A DNA stretch of 64,000 nucleotides, taken from NCBI GenBank assembly GCA_038142525.1, contig JAYQKE010000015.1, forward strand, positions 744,001 through 808,000. Direction: 5' to 3'. Of the stretch, positions 48,543 through 58,000 are shown in pieces; the stretch's first letter is position 1, and each line of letters opens with the position of its first letter. The notes under the pieces were generated by a model. That model ran no database searches. It was not told the DNA's origin and worked only from the letters and a program-made list of their open reading frames with translations. The stretch comes from CAJQHK01 sp038142525. GTDB lineage: Bacteria; Pseudomonadota; Alphaproteobacteria; Rickettsiales; UBA1997. The translations under genes and the position numbers were made by a program.

Positions 48543-48875
48543 ATGAAAAAAATAATTTCCATTCCTTTAGTAGTGATAGCTACGACTCTTTCAATTTCTG
48601 CAGCAGAAGCAAATTTACCAAAATATGGCAAATGGTGCGGTAATTCTGATATTAAACTTAAAGCAAAAGCAATTAACAAAATTGACAATTCTTGTAAAAA
48701 GAATTTTAAATGTAGGCAAAAGGCTAAAACAGGTTTTGAGAGATTAAATTGCGATATTGCTTTAATTAGATATTTAGATGGTAGGGGTAAAAAATCTGCC
48801 GAAACTTCTGATGCTAAAAAAGCTAGAGTTAAAATTTTATCTCATTTTGAAAATAAGGCTAAAAATTGGAAGTAA
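48543..48875 (+). CDS. Small secreted Cys-rich protein, phospholipase A2-like without the catalytic pair
   Basis: 110 residues. Signal peptide IPLVVIATTLSISAAEA, then LPKYGKWCGNSD, IDNSCKKNFKCRQKA and LNCDIALIRYL. The Y-G-x-W-C-G and D-x-x-C-K-x-x-x-x-C spacing is that of small secreted PLA2 domains, whose active motif is C-K-x-H-D-x-C; here His-Asp is replaced by Asn-Phe. It could be a non-enzymatic PLA2-fold protein or a chance resemblance. The Lys-rich C-terminus is separate. Monocistronic, with a palindromic repeat downstream. Confidence 0.5.
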   Translation: MKKIISIPLVVIATTLSISAAEANLPKYGKWCGNSDIKLKAKAINKIDNSCKKNFKCRQKAKTGFERLNCDIALIRYLDGRGKKSAETSDAKKARVKILSHFENKAKNWK

Positions 48876-48963
48876 TTACCTAAAAAATCAAAGGAAAAAG
48901 ATTTCGGACAGTTTTATAAATATCTATAGCAAAATTTTAAAAATAACTTAAATTCATAGAGTA

Positions 48964-49026
48964 TTAACTCGGTCACAAACTAGCTGATTGTTATAAAATA
49001 AGCAACTAGTTTGTGATTGCCTTAAT
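48964..49026. repeat. Palindromic dispersed repeat (full form, second copy)
   Basis: ttaactcggtcacaaactag (48964 on) and gcaactagtttgtgattgcc (49002 on) form an imperfect hairpin homologous to 13381-13439. It lies 27 bp before lnt. Confidence 0.8.
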
Positions 49027-49053
49027 ATAGCCAATTTAAGCAATTTATATTCT

Positions 49054-50496
49054 ATGAAATTTATTTTTATCTATCAAAAAACTACCTTACTTATTTTGGG
49101 TTTATTATCCGCTCTTTTATTTGGGCCGATAAATTTCTTTCCCATTGGTTTTTTCGCTTTTCCCATTTTATTAATTTTAATTGATCAAAACACGGCCAAA
49201 AAAGCCTTTTATTTGGGTTGGTTTTTTGCTTTTGGGCATTTTTTGCCGGTCTTTATTGGATTTCAATCTCGCTTTTTGTTGATATTGCCCATTTTTGGTG
49301 GTTATTACCATTTTCTCTATCATTAATTCCGGCAAAGATTGGCTATTTATATGGCATTATGCTGCTATTTTTACCGTAAAATTACTATTAAGTTTCAGAT
49401 AGAAGATAAGATTATTAAGATTTTATTATTTTCTATTATTTGGGTAATTTTTGAGATTTTGCGTTCTATTTTATTTAGTGGTTTGCCATGGAATTTGCTT
49501 GGATATAGCCTATTTTTTTGGGATTTAATACCGCAAATTGGCTCAAAAATCGGTATTTATGGCCTTAGTTTTATTGCTTTAATATTTTTGACTATTCCTT
49601 ATTTTTTCTATCAAAATTCATTAAAAAAGACTAAAAATATTCTCTATTTACTATTTTCTATTATTTTGCTGATTTTTATGATTATTTTTGGTCATTTTCA
49701 GATTAATTCTGATCACAAAGAAAAAAAATCTGTTAAAATCAGATTGGTTCAGCCCAATATCAAGCAAGAAGATAAATGGAGTTTAGAGGAGAGGTTTAAT
49801 TCTTTTTTAAAAAATATTACCTATTCCAAAGGAGATTTTATGGGAAAATCAGGAGAAAAAGCTGATTATATTATTTGGTCAGAGGCTTCGGTACCCTATA
49901 TTTTAGGAAATGGTAGTAAGTTATTAAATAAAATTGCAGAAATAATTCCAGAAAATTCGCTTTTAGTTACAGGTGCTTTAAGAGCTGATTTTAATAAAAA
50001 TAATGATTTGAAAAAGGTTTGGAACTCAATTTTTGTCATAAATTCTAAGGCTAAGATCACTAATTTTTATGATAAATCACATCTAGTTCCTTTTGGAGAA
50101 TATATTCCATTTTCAAAATTTTTACCATTTTTATCAAAAATTACCTATGGTTCATTGGATTTTAGTTCTGGTCAGGGCAATAAAACAATTATGTTGAATA
50201 ATAATTTATCTTTTAGCCCGTTAATTTGTTATGAAATTATTTTTCCTTGGAAGGTAATTAATCAAAATAATAGACCAGATTTTATGATTAATATTACTAA
50301 TGATGCTTGGTTTGGTAATAGCTCTGGCCCTTATCAGCATCTAGATATGGCAAGGATGCGAGCAATTGAAAATCAAATGCCAGTCATCAGGGTTGCTAAT
50401 ACCGGAATTACAGCAATTATTGATAGAAAAGGCAGAATTGCTAAAAAGATAGATTTAAATGACGAGGGTAGGCTGGATTTTATACTGAAATTTTAA
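49054..50496 (+). CDS. lnt: Apolipoprotein N-acyltransferase, frame broken twice
   Basis: Adds the third acyl chain to lipoproteins. Hydrophobic N-terminal helices, then the nitrilase-like domain: YIIWSEASVPYIL (Glu), KSHLVPFGEYIPF (Lys) and FSPLICYEIIFPWKV (Cys), ending DWFG-type NDAWFGNSSGPYQHLDMARMRAIENQMPVIRVANTG. Break 1 at 49238-49247: cattttttgccggtc for cattttgctgctggtc (H-F-A-A-G-L-Y-W-I). Break 2 near 49355-49368 at atgctgctattt. The two shifts cancel, giving 480 residues. The many lipoproteins in the window need this enzyme. Confidence 0.85.
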
Positions 50497-50506
50497 GGGG
50501 CGGATC

Positions 50507-50528
50507 ATAGCCAGCTAAAGCTGGCTAT
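50507..50528. terminator. Bidirectional terminator hairpin between lnt and gapA
   Basis: Perfect 10-bp arms atagccagct / agctggctat with a 2-nt loop, in the 50-bp gap between two convergent genes. Confidence 0.7.
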
Positions 50529-50546
50529 ATTATATTTGCGCTGGAA

Positions 50547-51548
50547 TTAAAGAATCCTAGCTACATCAAGCATTCTTACTGAAAAGCCCCATTCATTATC
50601 ATACCAAGAGCAGATTTTAACCAAATTATCAATGACCTTAGTTTGGGTAGAGTCAAAGCATGAACTATATTGATTATGGTTAAAATCAATAGAAACCAAA
50701 GGTTCATCAACATATTGTAAAACCTGTTTCATTTTACCCTCCTGAGATTTTTTTAGTATTAAGTCATTAATTTCCTCAATAGAAACTTTCCTTTTGGCAA
50801 TAAAATTAAAATCAGTCATTGAAACATTTGGAGTTGGCACTCTAATTGCGCCACCATCTAATTTGCCCTTTAATTCCGGTAAAACAAGACCAATAGCCGA
50901 AGCTGCACCAGTTGAGGTTGGTATCATGGAAACAGCGGCAGATCTTGCTCTTCTTGGGTCATTATGATTGCCATCAACAATATTTTGATCATTAGTATAG
51001 GCATGGATGGTAGTCATGAAGCCTTTTTCAATACCAATTTCATCATTAAGAATTTTTACCACTGGCGCTAGGCAATTGGTAGTACAAGAGCCAATAGAGA
51101 TAATTTTGTCATTTTGGTCTAAAATTTCATCATTTACACCATAAATTACAGTTTTAATTTCCTTATCCTTAGCTGGAGCTGAGATAATAACTTTTTTAGC
51201 TCCACCTTTAAGATGTTTATTATTGTCAGAAATAGTTTTAAAAGCACCAGTACATTCAAAAACAATATCAACTTTTAGCTTATCCCAAGGTAATTCTTCA
51301 GGATTTCGACCTCTAACAATGGCAATTTCATTGCCATTTATGCTAATAATATCTTCAGATTTTTTACTGATTTCGCCATTAAAAATTCCATGAATTGAAT
51401 CATATTTAATTTGATGAATGATTCTGTCAGTTGTTGCTGAAGAATTGATGGCTACAATATTAATGTCATTGTAATTTTCTTCAAATTTTGCTCTTAAAAT
51501 TGCCTTTCCAATTCTACCAAGACCGTTAATTGCTGTGTTTTTTGTCAT
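50547..51548 (-). CDS. gapA: Glyceraldehyde-3-phosphate dehydrogenase
   Basis: 333 residues, complete. NAD-binding start INGLGRIGKAILRA, catalytic SIGSCTTNCLAPVVK (Cys), the His in MTTIHAYTNDQ, and SWYDNEWGFSVRMLDV. It interconverts glyceraldehyde-3-phosphate and 1,3-bisphosphoglycerate; in glycolysis-poor Rickettsiales relatives it mainly runs towards triose phosphate. The symbol distinguishes poorly from gapB. It converges on lnt. Confidence 0.96.
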   Translation of the reverse strand: MTKNTAINGLGRIGKAILRAKFEENYNDINIVAINSSATTDRIIHQIKYDSIHGIFNGEISKKSEDIISINGNEIAIVRGRNPEELPWDKLKVDIVFECTGAFKTISDNNKHLKGGAKKVIISAPAKDKEIKTVIYGVNDEILDQNDKIISIGSCTTNCLAPVVKILNDEIGIEKGFMTTIHAYTNDQNIVDGNHNDPRRARSAAVSMIPTSTGAASAIGLVLPELKGKLDGGAIRVPTPNVSMTDFNFIAKRKVSIEEINDLILKKSQEGKMKQVLQYVDEPLVSIDFNHNQYSSCFDSTQTKVIDNLVKICSWYDNEWGFSVRMLDVARIL

Positions 51549-51612
51549 TATTAATTTATGTATTTATTGATAATCCCCGCCATAATTGCTTTACAACTTT
51601 GGTAGGGGTTAC

Positions 51613-51791
51613 TTAAGGAACCTCTGAAAAACTAAAATTGTATTTAGCAAAATTGATCTTTTTGACCCTTTTTAGCATAACATTTAGTTTTTTTATGGCA
51701 CAATATGTCCATATTGCACCAAAAAGAAACAGAATTTCTGCTAAAAAATGATCTAAAAATTCCAATTTTTAGTTTTTCAGAGGTTCCTTAA
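51613..51791. repeat. 179-bp MITE with IS5-type tips
   Basis: Ends ttaaggaacctctgaaaaac (51613 on) and its inverse at 51772-51791 are the IS5 terminal repeat (compare 7006-7033). The interior is non-coding and holds a second palindrome, ggcacaatatg / catattgcacc (about 51695-51718). It could be mobilised by the IS5-type transposase if an active copy exists. Confidence 0.85.
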
Positions 51792-51900
51792 GATTTGATG
51801 GTAAAAATCATTTTAAGAAAAATCAAAGAAAATATCTAATAATTTTGACAATTATGGCAAAATATGTTACAATCAAGCATTATTAATAATAAGTTTCAAG

Positions 51901-53140
51901 ATGGCACCTGATTCCGATAAAATTGAAGACCAAAAACCTGATTTTTGCATAGAATCAGTTCCAATTAGTCAAGATAAAAAATCTGATAATGCAAATGTAA
52001 AAAGGGTAGAATTTAATGTTGAGTGGAAAGAGAGATCCTCACCTGATTGGTCTAGAATTTTGGTTTTAAAAACAAAAGAAAGGGAAGAGAGAATAGAATT
52101 GGAAAAATCTAGTGATTTAGATGAAATAATAGGTTCTATTAAGGATAATGTTAAGAGTGTTTTTCAATCTGCTAAAGGTAATGAAAAAATAGCTTTATCT
52201 TTTGATAATAAAACTGCTGATCGTTCTTTTGATTTGGGTAGAGCAGGACATTACGATTTATCTAGCAGTATAGCTGGAGATATGGTTGCTAGAATAGCGA
52301 GCAATTGCCGTTTCAGAGGCTTTTGATGAGTTGGATCAAGATGATAATGATTGGAGAAAGAAGTTTGACAGCTTCACCATGTCCAAAAAATATCTGGATT
52401 TGGATAAATATTTTGATCCAGAATATGCAGTAGGAGAGATTAAAAGGAAGGTGGAAAAAGCCGACACCTTGTCACAAAAACCTTATTGGTTAAAAAAGAT
52501 AGATTATGATATTAATGTTGAGTTTAAGAATTCAGATGGAGTAACAATTAAGGAAAAGGAAGAGTTTGGTAAATTTTTAAATCCTGAAAAATATCAGGGT
52601 ATTGGTATTAATTTTGATATTGTTAAAAATAAAAATGGTGAAACTATTTTAAAAGTTAGACATGTTGCTCATGGTAGTTTTGCCGAGTCGCAGGAATTAG
52701 AAAATTCTAGCATTAATTTAGGAAAAATAGATAATGCTCAAGAATTTGTTACAAAAATAACTCAGATTAGAAATTTTAATTTTAGCGGTATAGAGGAAAT
52801 TACTAAAAATGATCAAATTATAAATAAAGAATCATTGCAAGAAGAAGCCAATAATTTGGAAAAGAAGGATAAACAAGATATTACTCATAATAAAGTCGAA
52901 GGATTATTTTATGCTGGACAGATAGATTCTTTCACTAGAGATAGACTTAATCCTACCCTTGGTTATCCTCCTCCCACTGATTCTAGTGAAAGAGATGCTC
53001 AATCTCGTCCCGCTGGTAAGCTTAATCCTAACCTTGGTTCTTCTGATGCTCAATCTCCTGCCAAGCCTTCCACTTCTCCTACCAATTCTATTGCTACACC
53101 TTCTGATCCTAGTAAAAGAGGTAATGGTAGAGTATTTTAA
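51901..53140 (+). CDS. Effector-like protein with PDZ-like segment and Pro/Ser-rich tail, frame broken once
   Basis: ATG 51901 (MAPDSDKIEDQKPDF). The frame breaks at 52303-52308, where agaatagcgagcaattgcc appears; agaatagcagcaattgcc restores RIAAIAVSEAFDELDQDDNDWRKKF. About 412 residues. A segment KYQGIGINFDIVKNKNGET...VAHGSFAES parallels the PDZ-like region of the 38507 protein, and both end in a Pro/Ser-rich tail (here LNPTLGYPPPTDSS and PAKPSTSPTNS). No signal peptide or membrane helix. The two genes look like members of one lineage-specific family; type IV secretion is a guess. Confidence 0.6.
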
Positions 53141-53242
53141 TTAATCTATCGCTTTTAGAGATCTAGTTTAATTTATCAGTTGATCTTAAATTCATTTGAT
53201 GATTAAATTTCCCTTGATTGTTCAAAATTTAATTCCTTTTAG

Positions 53243-55059
53243 ATGATAAAAAATATTACTATTGGTCCATTACCTTCTTCAGAAAAAACCTATATTAAAA
53301 GTGAAAGATTTGATGATGTGCAAGTTGCTATGAGAAAAATCAATCTTTCCAAAGAATCAGAAAAAAAATCCTTTATCGTTTACGACACTTCTGGAATTTA
53401 TACTGACTCAAAATTAGCTGATAATATTGATCTTAATTCTGGTCTGCCAAAGTTAAGGCAAAAATGGATTGAGGAGAGGGGTGATGTTGAAAAATACCAA
53501 GGTAGAAATATCAAACCAGAAGATAATGGAATTTTTGTAGAAAATGCCAAATCTTCAGTTCCAGAATTTGATCTGACAAATTTTCAGCCAATTCGTGCTA
53601 AGAAGGGTAAAAGACCAACGCAATTGGCCTACGCTAGAGCTGGTATTGTGACTAAGGAGATGGAATATATTGCTCTGAGGGAAAATATGGCGCAAAGAAA
53701 TTAACTCAAAATATTCTGGCAATAATTTTGGAGCTAATTTACCTGGTATTGTAACTGGTGAATTTGTTCGTGACGAAATTGTCGCAGGTCGTGCCATCAT
53801 TCCAAATAATATCAATCATCCAGAAAGTGAGCCAATGATTATTGGGCGGAATTTTCTTGTTAAAATTAATACTAATATTGGTAATTCAGCAATTTTTTCT
53901 GGAGTTGAAGAGGAGGTTGAGAAAATGATTTGGTCAATTCGTTTTGGTGGTGATACTTTAATGGATTTATCAACTGGTAAAAATATTCATAATATTCGTG
54001 AATGGATTATTAGAAATTGTCCAGTACCAGTCGGAACTGTGCCAATTTATCAGGCTTTGGAAAAGGTTGCTGGTGTTGCAGAAGAGCTAACTTGGGAGGT
54101 TTATCGCGATACTTTAATTGAACAATGTGAGCAAGGTGTGGATTATTTTACTATCCATGCGGGTGTGCGTTTGCCTTTTGTGCCAATGACTGCAAATAGG
54201 GTGACAGGAATTGTTAGTCGTGGCGGATCAATCATGGCTAAATGGTGTTTGTCGCATCATAAGGAAAATTTTCTTTACACAAATTTTGAAGAAATCTGTG
54301 ATATTATGGCTTCTTATGATGTATCATTTTCACTTGGTGATGGTTTAAGACCAGGCTCAATTGCCGATGCTAATGATGAAGCACAATTTGCAGAATTAAA
54401 AACTTTGGGAGAATTAACTAAAATTGCTTTAGAATATGATTGCCAAACTATGATTGAAGGGCCTGGCCATGTGCCAATGCATTTGATTAAGGAAAATATG
54501 GAAAAGCAATTAAAATGGTGTCATGAAGTGCCATTTTACACTTTAGGCCCTCTTACTACAGATATTGCTCCGGCCTATGATCATATCACTTCAGCCATTG
54601 GTGCAGCTATGATTGGTTGGTATGGTACGGCAATGCTTTGTTATGTTACTCCAAAGGAGCATTTGGGACTACCCAATAAGGATGATGTGAGGACTGGTGT
54701 AATTACTTATAAAATTAAAACTCATCTTTGCCGCTGATCTTGCTAAGGGTAATCCGATTGCTAAGGAATGGGATGATGAATTATCTAAGGCCCGTTTTGA
54801 ATTTAGATGGGAAGATCAATTTAATTTAGCGCTCGATCCTGAAATGGCTAGATCTTATCATGATGAAACTTTGCCTGCTGATGGCGCTAAAAAGGCACAT
54901 TTTTGTTCAATGTGTGGACCAAAATTTTGTTCAATGAAAATTTCTCAAGATGTTAGAGATTATGCTAATGATAAAGAAAATCAGAAAAAAATGGATGAGA
55001 TGAGTAAAAAATTTAAAGAATCTGGTAGCAATATTTATATTAACCCGGTCACAAACTAA
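53243..55059 (+). CDS. thiC: Phosphomethylpyrimidine synthase ThiC, frame broken twice
   Basis: Radical-SAM enzyme making the pyrimidine of thiamine. Reads KEMEYIALRENMA, then (break near 53690) RKEINSKYSGNNF, FVRDEIVAGRAIIPNNINHPESEPMIIGRNF, the barrel core (GDTLMDLSTGKNIHNIREWIIRN, GPLTTDIAPAYDHITSAIG) and, after break 2 at 54720-54742, DLAKGNP and the 4Fe-4S motif CSMCGPKFCSM. Break 2 shows attaaaactcatctttgccgctgat where the family I-A-A-H-A-A-D needs gctgctcatgctgct. About 604 residues when corrected. It ends N-P-V-T-N inside a dispersed palindrome half-site. No TPP riboswitch is visible in the 100-bp leader. Confidence 0.9.
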
Positions 55060-55062
55060 TTT
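55038..55062 (+). repeat. Half-site of the palindromic repeat at the thiC 3-prime end
   Basis: aacccggtcacaaactaatt overlaps the final codons and stop of thiC, encoding N-P-V-T-N-stop, as at thiG (K-P-V-T-S-stop). The virB6 ATG follows 9 bp after the stop. Confidence 0.7.
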
Positions 55063-55068
55063 TATTTC

Positions 55069-58000
55069 ATGAATTTTTTTCAAAAATTCAAAAATTTAAT
55101 CCTTTCATCTTTGCTGCTTCTGGTTTCTGCTTGTGGTAGTGGCTGTATTGATCCAGAAGATTATGGTGGTTATTATACTGAAATTCTAACAATTTCTGCC
55201 GATGGCATTTCTTCAAATGACTGTGTTTGGAATCCAAATAAATTATCAACGGATGATGTAACAAATGGTCTTTCTTATGGGGCTGATATTTCTGATATTT
55301 TAAGAGCTGGATCTCCAGGTTTTTTAAAATCCTTAGGTTGTTCTTTTGGCTCGGTTCGATATGATTCTAATAATTTTCCAGAGAGTGATAGATCGAATTG
55401 TTTTGAAGAGGCTGCCAGACTTTGTAGAAATAGAAAATTAATAGAACCTTCCAGTAATGTTTTTTGGAAAACTACGACATTAAAAGATGACAGATCTGAT
55501 TTAGGATTAAAATTACATCGTGGCGCCAAAATTTTTATTAGCGCTAAGGGCGATATCTCTTTTACTTTAGGGGCTAAGGAGGTTACAGCATTTTTTGGTA
55601 CTAATTATAACTATGATTCTTCTATAGGACATAATTATAAACAATCTTCTGGAAAGCTAGTGCCAGGTTTTTATGATGTAAAAGATGGCGATATATCTTC
55701 TTTTTTTATCAGTGGTCAGATTGATAATAGCCAGGGTAGTCCAGCTGATATTAGTTCAAATTGGTCAAATAATGCTCATACTGGCTTTTCTCGTCTTTAT
55801 GCTTATCTTCAGGAATTTCCAACAGGCTATTTATCTGGATCTGGTGATAGTGAGCAGGTTAGAGCTATTGGTGATTATCCCATAGAACCAGATCCAAGAT
55901 TATGGAATTGTTTTCCTGTTATTAACGCAAATTTTACAGCTCGCAATGATGCTGGTTCTGGATCAGTAACAAATTGTTTTGCTCAAAATTATAAATATTT
56001 TTACGGCAATCTTCAAAAGAGAAATATTGTAAATGATGATGTAAAAAATCCAGATCAGTCATTAATTTTAAAAATTCAAGATAATGTTTATGTGGAAAAA
56101 TATGGAACTGAATATGACATTACCAATCCTCAAAATTTAGCAAAATATGGTGGCGCTATTTTAAATAATGAAGATGGCACTAAAGATGGAGAAATATTAT
56201 CTAAAAATTCACTAAATGTTGAAAGTGGCATAGCTGCACCTGATGATCAATATAGATTTGTAACTTATAAGAATAATTGCACTATATCTATTACTGAAGA
56301 AGTTGTGGGGACAAAACCTGTTTCAGTAGCTTCTCCAGAATATAATGGAAGTTCTGAGAAGGCTATTTTATATCCTGGTCAATCTGCAAAAATTACTGTT
56401 ACTGATACCAATTGTGATGTTAAAATTCGTGATTTAAAACATCTTGAAATAAAAGAATCTGGATATGTTAGATTTTTTAATAATTCATTACAAAATGGTA
56501 AAACCTGTAATCTAAAAATTTCCATTAGTAATAAAGATACAATAGAAGAGGGTGCTAATTCTGTCATCCAATATTATCATGAAAAATTTCAAGATAATGG
56601 TGATATTACTGATTTTGAAAAAACGATAAATGTTAAATCAAAGCCTTCTGGTAGCAATAATATTAAAGATTTTCTTAAGAATATCAGTGATCCAATTTAT
56701 TTGAGAAAAGGGCAAACATTTATTATTTTTGCCAGATAGCTGGAAATGGAATAATAATGGAGGTCGCGATATTAATACATTAATGCATATTGAGCATCGT
56801 CCGGCAGTAATTTGCAAGATGGTTAAAGAATATGATCTTGCAAATATAGCTTGTTCTCATATTATAGAGAATTGTCAAGATGATGATCCCGATTGTGTTA
56901 ATAATAAGAAAAAAGTCTGCGCTAATAGCTCTCAATCTCCAACAATTAAATCAGATTATAAATGCTTTAATGTTACTAATTACAAAAATAAATTAGGTGA
57001 TATTGATTTATTAAATAGCTTGCCAATAGGTGTGGCTGAGATTCCATTTTTTGATGGCGTAAAAGGAAATTTTACTGAAATATATAATGCAAACTCTATT
57101 AATAATAATCGTTTGAGTTTAGTAGGCAATCAATCTGAATTTAATCTATATAAATTAAAAAGTGATAATAATATTCAATTTACAAAAGATGGTCGATTAA
57201 AATTTTTATTTTTAAGCAATGAGAATCATCTAGAATTAGGAAGAAATGCTTCTGACTTGGGTAGTAATTATTTTTCTCCACAAATAGATGGTAATACTAA
57301 TTATAATGGTTTGAATGGTTTTCAGATTAATTTTGGCTATTCTAAAACTCATTCAAATGGAGAAAATTTACAAATTGTTTTATGTGATGATAATTCAGCT
57401 TCTGGTAATTGTAGAAGTAGCAATCCTCTGGAAAAAATAATTATTAAAGATGATCTTAATCATAGTAATAATTATGTTTTTAAAAAGTCAGGAACATTAA
57501 TTGATGTAAGAAGTAATAAATATAAGGATCATTATACGCATCAGGGATTTGGTAATAATGATGATAAATTACGTTTTGCTTTTAATATTCACAATTCTAA
57601 CCAAGATATAGATGGCAATAATTGTATTATTGGTAGGGCTAATAATACTGCTAAATCATGTAGTAGTAATAAGAATTGCGGTACTGAAAATAATCAGCCT
57701 TGTTGTAATGGTAAATTAATTGATAACCCATATTATACTCCTAGCTATTGTCTTGATGGAACTTTATTGGTAGCGGGTAAATGTTGTCCAATTGGTAATG
57801 TAAATAATAATTCGTCAGTTTGCAATCCTATCAGTAGTGCTCAAAATGCAATAAAATCTAATTCTAATAATGTTTGTCAATTTCTATCGCCAGATTGTCA
57901 AGATGGTAAGATTTGTGTTGGGCCAAATTATGGCAATTTTGGATTTTATAAAGTAACAGTTAATGTCGCTAATATTGATGGTCCAGATACTCTTGGTATA

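Noticed and set aside
53141..53242. TPP riboswitch before thiC
   Set aside because: The leader is only 100 bp and AT-rich, and I cannot find the conserved ctgaga and acc-ctgatctgg-type elements; the same is true before thiG and thiS.
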